A stretch of DNA of 54,846 nucleotides from Candidatus Cloacimonadota bacterium (GTDB lineage: Bacteria; Cloacimonadota; Cloacimonadia; Cloacimonadales; Cloacimonadaceae), in NCBI GenBank assembly GCA_020532085.1, contig JAJBAV010000017.1, positions 1 to 54,846 of the forward strand. Reading direction: 5' to 3'. Below the pieces are notes generated by a model that saw nothing but the letters and a program-made list of their open reading frames with translations, had not been told where the DNA came from and searched no databases. The translations under genes and the position numbers were made by a program. Numbering within the stretch: the first letter of the stretch is position 1; each line of letters begins with the position of its first letter. Below are positions 51,746-54,846 of the stretch, one piece after another.

Positions 51746-52215
51746 GCCCCCCCGTCGCGGAATTTGTCCAGAATGCCGGGAATCGCTTCCGGAGTGAGTT
51801 TGCCAAAGGTCTGGTCGTCGATCATGATCACCGGCGCCAGCGAGCAGCAGCCCAGGCAGGCCACTTCCATCAGCGTGAACTGCATGTCCTCGGTGGTCAC
51901 TTTGCCGCCTTCCAGCTTCAGGTTTTCGATCAGCGCGTCCTTGATCCCGTCGGCGTCTGAAACGTGGCAGGCCGTGCCTTTGCAAACTCTAACGATGTGT
52001 TTGCCCTGCGGCTCCAGGCGGAACATCGAGTAGAAGGTCACCACGCCGTAGATCTCGGCGGCTGGCACTTTCATGCGTTCAGAGATGTGTTTGAGAACGG
52101 GCCGGGAGAGATATCCCTCGAGGTTTTGCGCGGCTTGTAAAAGTGGTATGAGCGAGCCCTGCCTGCCCTCGTATGCTGGCAACAACGCGTCCAGCCGGCT
52201 GAAGTCCTGTTCCAT
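51742..52215 (-). CDS. NuoE/HydC-like [2Fe-2S] subunit
   Basis: 157 residues. Helical N-terminus, then a thioredoxin-like fold with the [2Fe-2S] ligands Cys78, Cys83 (CKGTAC), Cys120 and Cys124 (CLGCC). Motif PAAEIYGVVTFYSMFRLEP is standard for the family. AAGGAG lies five bases before the ATG. It is the first gene of the three-gene redox operon; seven G lie right at its end, where an extra or missing base would change the overlap with the NuoF gene. Confidence 0.95.
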   Translation of the reverse strand: MEQDFSRLDALLPAYEGRQGSLIPLLQAAQNLEGYLSRPVLKHISERMKVPAAEIYGVVTFYSMFRLEPQGKHIVRVCKGTACHVSDADGIKDALIENLKLEGGKVTTEDMQFTLMEVACLGCCSLAPVIMIDDQTFGKLTPEAIPGILDKFRDGGA

Positions 52216-52284
52216 CGCGACTCCTTGACTATGGATTCAGTGGTCACGCGCCGCGGGATTGAGACTTCCGCGAGCACGGAAAAC

Positions 52285-52312
52285 ACATTTACAGGGTGGC
52301 GGTCTTTGTCAA
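52285..52312 (-). promoter_or_regulatory. Predicted promoter of the redox operon
   Basis: TTGACA (52312-52307), 16-base spacer, AAATGT (52290-52285; TAAATG with a 15-base spacer). The resulting leader is about 63 nt. Confidence 0.45.
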
Positions 52313-52394
52313 ATAAAATGTGGAACCATTCCCGGATGATTTGGTCAACTTCTGGTCAGACAGACGGTCCCGGATCCGTTTCCCTTGGAGAGGC

Positions 52395-54647
52395 CTACTT
52401 CAGCAGCAGCAGCTTGCGGGCCTGGACATCCTTTCCCGCCGCCGCCCGAAGGAAATATACCCCGCTGGGCAAGGCTTCACCGCGGTCATCTTTGCCGTTC
52501 CAATCCAGCCCATGCCGCCCCGCCGCCAGTTTCAGCGCTTCAAAACAGCGCACCTGCTGTCCCCGGAGGTTAAAGATCCCGATGCTGACCTCCGCCGCCT
52601 CTTTCAGCTCCAGAGCGATCCTGGTCTGGTCCCTGAAGGGATTGGGCGCGATGGCGTCCAGGCTGAAAACCGCCGCCGGCAGCTGGGGATCGTTCACCGC
52701 TGTGCCCCAGTATTCGCAGGCCAACGCTCCGGATAGCAACACAGCGTTGCCGTGCCGGTGGGAATTATTCAGCAGGGCATACCAGTCCTGGCCCACGGGA
52801 ATGTCAAAAACCGCGGTGCCGGATGCCACCGGGCCCGTGTAAGCGTAGGCGCTGCAGAAGTTGTCCAGGTCCAGGAAGATGGCATTGTCAGCGTCCACCA
52901 CCAAAAAGGAAACGGTGGCCGGCTCATCAACTGCCTCGTAAAATCTGGCGGGGGCTCCCAGCACGTCGATGTCGTCCCAGAGCGTTTTGCCGGTGATGAA
53001 ATAGCCGGGGCTGGCAAACCCCGCCGTGAAGCGGAAATCCTGAACCGGGTCGGAGGGCGGGGCCAAAGCCTCGATCGTCGGCTGGGGCAGCGGCGCGGCG
53101 ATCTGGAACTGGTAATTGTAGATCTCGCCGTTCACCGAATTCGCGATAAGTTGCGCGTAGGTTCCCGGATTGGCGGGATAAAGCCCGAACATGGTTTCCG
53201 CCCGGGCGCGGTAATCGCGGTTTTCGCCCACGCTGAAACTCACCAGGCCGTTGTTGTCGGTATAGGCCTCGCAATCGAAGCGGGGCTGGCTTTCAAAAAT
53301 GGCCAGAACCACCCGCGCGGCGTCCACCGGCTGCAGGTTTTGGTCCACCACCTGGATGTTGATGGTGGCCAAGCCCTCCGAATAGCGCTCTGTGACCGGC
53401 GAGAACAGGCCGTCGCTGCGTTCTTCGAACACGCTGCCGAACACCTTGCCCCAGCCGTTTTCATAGACCAGCGGGTTGTTCAGATAGCCGTTCACCGGCT
53501 CCCAGGCCACCCAGCCGTCCTCCCAGAATTCGTTCCAGGTGTGGTCCGTTGAGACGGAACTGATGTTGGTGCAGGGGATCAGCGCGATGCGGGCCACGGC
53601 GGAGCTGAGGTCGGCGTATTCTCCGCAGCGTCCAAAGCGTTTGGCGAAGATGCGCACCGGCTGATGCGGGCGCTCGTTGTTCGAGGTGAAACTCATGTTC
53701 TGGTTGATCCACCAGGTGGCGGCGCGGATGGCGTCTCCGGGCGATCCGTCGCGGTTGAACACGCTCTGGCACTGGACCAGGGTGTCGCGCAGCACCGGAT
53801 GGCTGTCGTCATCGTAATCGTAAAGGTATGAGCGCCAGAACTTTCCCCCATCCCAGGGGGCCGCGATGTTGTTGGCGTGCGTGCTGTTGTTTTCCACGAT
53901 GGCGGGATCGATGTAGGCCTGGATCTCGTCTGTGAGCTTGGGATTCACCAGATACCAGTAATAGATCTCTTTGGGTACGGTTACCTGCATCATTTGCCCG
54001 CCGGCGTCCTTTTTCCAGTAGCGGGTGGTGGACCAATAGTCTCCTCCCGCGTCAGCGGAACCGGTGTCCACGATCTCCACGTAAGGCAGTTCCGCCGCCG
54101 CGGCATAGATCTTTTGGGCGTTCTCCGTGAACAGCTGGGGATGGGCGAAATCCGAATTGAGGTATTCCGGCGAGGCCGTCGCCACGCAGAAGGCGATCTC
54201 ATCCACGATGGGGTCAGGCGCTTGCACGATCAGCAGGGAATAGGTCTGCTGCTGCATTTCGCCAACCTGGGACAAGGTTTTGTACAGCTCGGCCCGGATC
54301 CAGTCCGGCGCCCTTTCCAGGGCCGCCAGGACATAACCAACGTTGTTCGATTCTGCGCCACCGGAAAACCAAGGATAGGCAAACTGCTCATTGTTGACAA
54401 AGATCAGGCCGAACTGCTCTCCGGCCGGCAGAATATAATCCAGCGGCATCTGCCACAGAAGCCACCAGTCATCCCGGATCTCAGCTCCCGGGGAGGTTTG
54501 CGCCGGATCGGGAATGCTCAAAACCGCTTCCGGCTGCACCACCGCAATCGCGTCTTCGATAACTATTTCCCGGCTGGTGAGCCCGCGCGGAGCGGCGCTC
54601 AGAACGGCCACCGTGAGGGCCATGAAGATCAGGGCAGGCTTTTTCAT
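52395..54647 (-). CDS. Secreted transglutaminase-like protein with T9SS-type sorting domain
   Basis: 750 residues; GAGGTGA five bases before the ATG. Signal peptide ALIFMALTVAVLSAAP. A transglutaminase-like core at about 320-400 shows the Cys of RFGRCGEYADLSSA and the His of DHTWNEFWEDGW; an Asp of the triad is plausible but not certain. Carboxypeptidase-regulatory-like beta domains follow (about 440-520). The last 85 residues are a sorting domain (APNPFRDQTRIALELKEA; FNLRGQQVRCFEALK; WNGKDDRGEALPSGVYFLR). It is likely exported to the surface and may act as a peptidase or a cross-linking enzyme. Confidence 0.8.
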   Translation of the reverse strand: MKKPALIFMALTVAVLSAAPRGLTSREIVIEDAIAVVQPEAVLSIPDPAQTSPGAEIRDDWWLLWQMPLDYILPAGEQFGLIFVNNEQFAYPWFSGGAESNNVGYVLAALERAPDWIRAELYKTLSQVGEMQQQTYSLLIVQAPDPIVDEIAFCVATASPEYLNSDFAHPQLFTENAQKIYAAAAELPYVEIVDTGSADAGGDYWSTTRYWKKDAGGQMMQVTVPKEIYYWYLVNPKLTDEIQAYIDPAIVENNSTHANNIAAPWDGGKFWRSYLYDYDDDSHPVLRDTLVQCQSVFNRDGSPGDAIRAATWWINQNMSFTSNNERPHQPVRIFAKRFGRCGEYADLSSAVARIALIPCTNISSVSTDHTWNEFWEDGWVAWEPVNGYLNNPLVYENGWGKVFGSVFEERSDGLFSPVTERYSEGLATINIQVVDQNLQPVDAARVVLAIFESQPRFDCEAYTDNNGLVSFSVGENRDYRARAETMFGLYPANPGTYAQLIANSVNGEIYNYQFQIAAPLPQPTIEALAPPSDPVQDFRFTAGFASPGYFITGKTLWDDIDVLGAPARFYEAVDEPATVSFLVVDADNAIFLDLDNFCSAYAYTGPVASGTAVFDIPVGQDWYALLNNSHRHGNAVLLSGALACEYWGTAVNDPQLPAAVFSLDAIAPNPFRDQTRIALELKEAAEVSIGIFNLRGQQVRCFEALKLAAGRHGLDWNGKDDRGEALPSGVYFLRAAAGKDVQARKLLLLK

Positions 54648-54679
54648 CGGATCACCTCGAACCAAATACTCTTTTGCTC

Positions 54680-54707
54680 ATTGTTTTCCCCCGCCCAATG
54701 CTGTCAA
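54680..54707 (-). promoter_or_regulatory. Predicted promoter of the transglutaminase-like protein gene
   Basis: TTGACA (54707-54702), 16-base spacer, AACAAT (54685-54680), followed by a leader of about 27 nt with GAGGTGA. To the right, up to the window end, I see no gene. Confidence 0.5.
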
Positions 54708-54846
54708 TGAAAAAGCGGACTGGCATTCCCCCATTTTTTTATACCAGCCTGATTTTCATTTGCCATGGTTCGATCAGATCGGCTCTATATGGTGACTTGT
54801 TGTAGTGGGTGACGCGTTGCAGGCAGATTCTGATCACTTGGCAGAG

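Noticed and set aside
46649-52215. HydABC hydrogenase or formate dehydrogenase
   Set aside because: No H-cluster Cys motifs are present, and the molybdopterin-like region lacks the Cys/Sec metal ligand and cofactor motifs.

Overview
The window looks like a piece of chromosome from an anaerobic, diderm bacterium of the FCB group, most probably Candidatus Cloacimonadota (WWE1). This is inferred from the gene set: two GWxTD-domain proteins in tandem, two secreted proteins with C-terminal sorting (T9SS-type) domains, a complete Bat/MoxR operon, an oxygen-detoxifying flavodiiron protein next to ferritin, and a soluble NuoEF/NuoG-like complex with a GltD module. No rRNA, tRNA, CRISPR array, prophage or insertion sequence was recognised. 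Coding density is high, and many genes overlap by 4 to 23 bp.

Layout. 1-170: left edge with two perfect DnaA boxes. 171-9420 (minus): rpmB, then MoxR, DUF58, a membrane protein, BatA, BatB, BatC-like TPR, BatD, BatE and a 2-hydroxyacid dehydrogenase. 9518-10633 (minus): nitronate monooxygenase/FabK-like flavoprotein. 11202-16510 (minus): cyclic-nucleotide-domain histidine kinase, a LolCDE/MacB-like ABC exporter (two permeases and an ATPase), and a patatin phospholipase. 16629-18335 (minus): ferritin and flavodiiron protein. 18486-20953 (minus): secreted protein and mutM. 21048-21130: a striking 40-bp-arm palindrome. 21227-28290 (plus): HExxH protein, dnaE, two GWxTD proteins. 28457-28837 (minus): yraN. 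28922-39766 (plus): envelope motor cluster. 40120-46181 (plus): priA, DUF1292 protein, hutI, and a pseudokinase fused to a formylglycine-enzyme-like domain. 46241-46616: intergenic repeat block. 46649-52215 (minus): NuoE/NuoF/GltD-NuoG redox complex. 52395-54647 (minus): transglutaminase-like secreted protein.

The strongest candidate for an undescribed system is 28922-39766. It encodes a predicted outer-membrane barrel, a 1944-residue exported TPR protein with a duplicated C-terminal beta domain, a small exported protein, one TolQ/ExbB-type channel subunit, two different ExbD/TolR-like subunits, and a one-TM protein with a cytoplasmic FHA-like head and an AgmX/PglI-TonB-type periplasmic tail. 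One ExbD-like protein keeps the proton-carrying Asp (D31) and the other has Asn there (N27). This suggests an asymmetric proton-driven motor spanning the envelope, analogous in parts list to the Myxococcus Agl-Glt machine.

A second result concerns expression signals. TTGACA or a one-base variant lies upstream of most transcription units. In three genes without a Shine-Dalgarno sequence (patatin, yraN, priA) it begins exactly 34 nt before the ATG, which predicts leaderless transcripts. Genes with a Shine-Dalgarno have the motif further away. All functional calls rest on motif reading; no database search or structure prediction was run.
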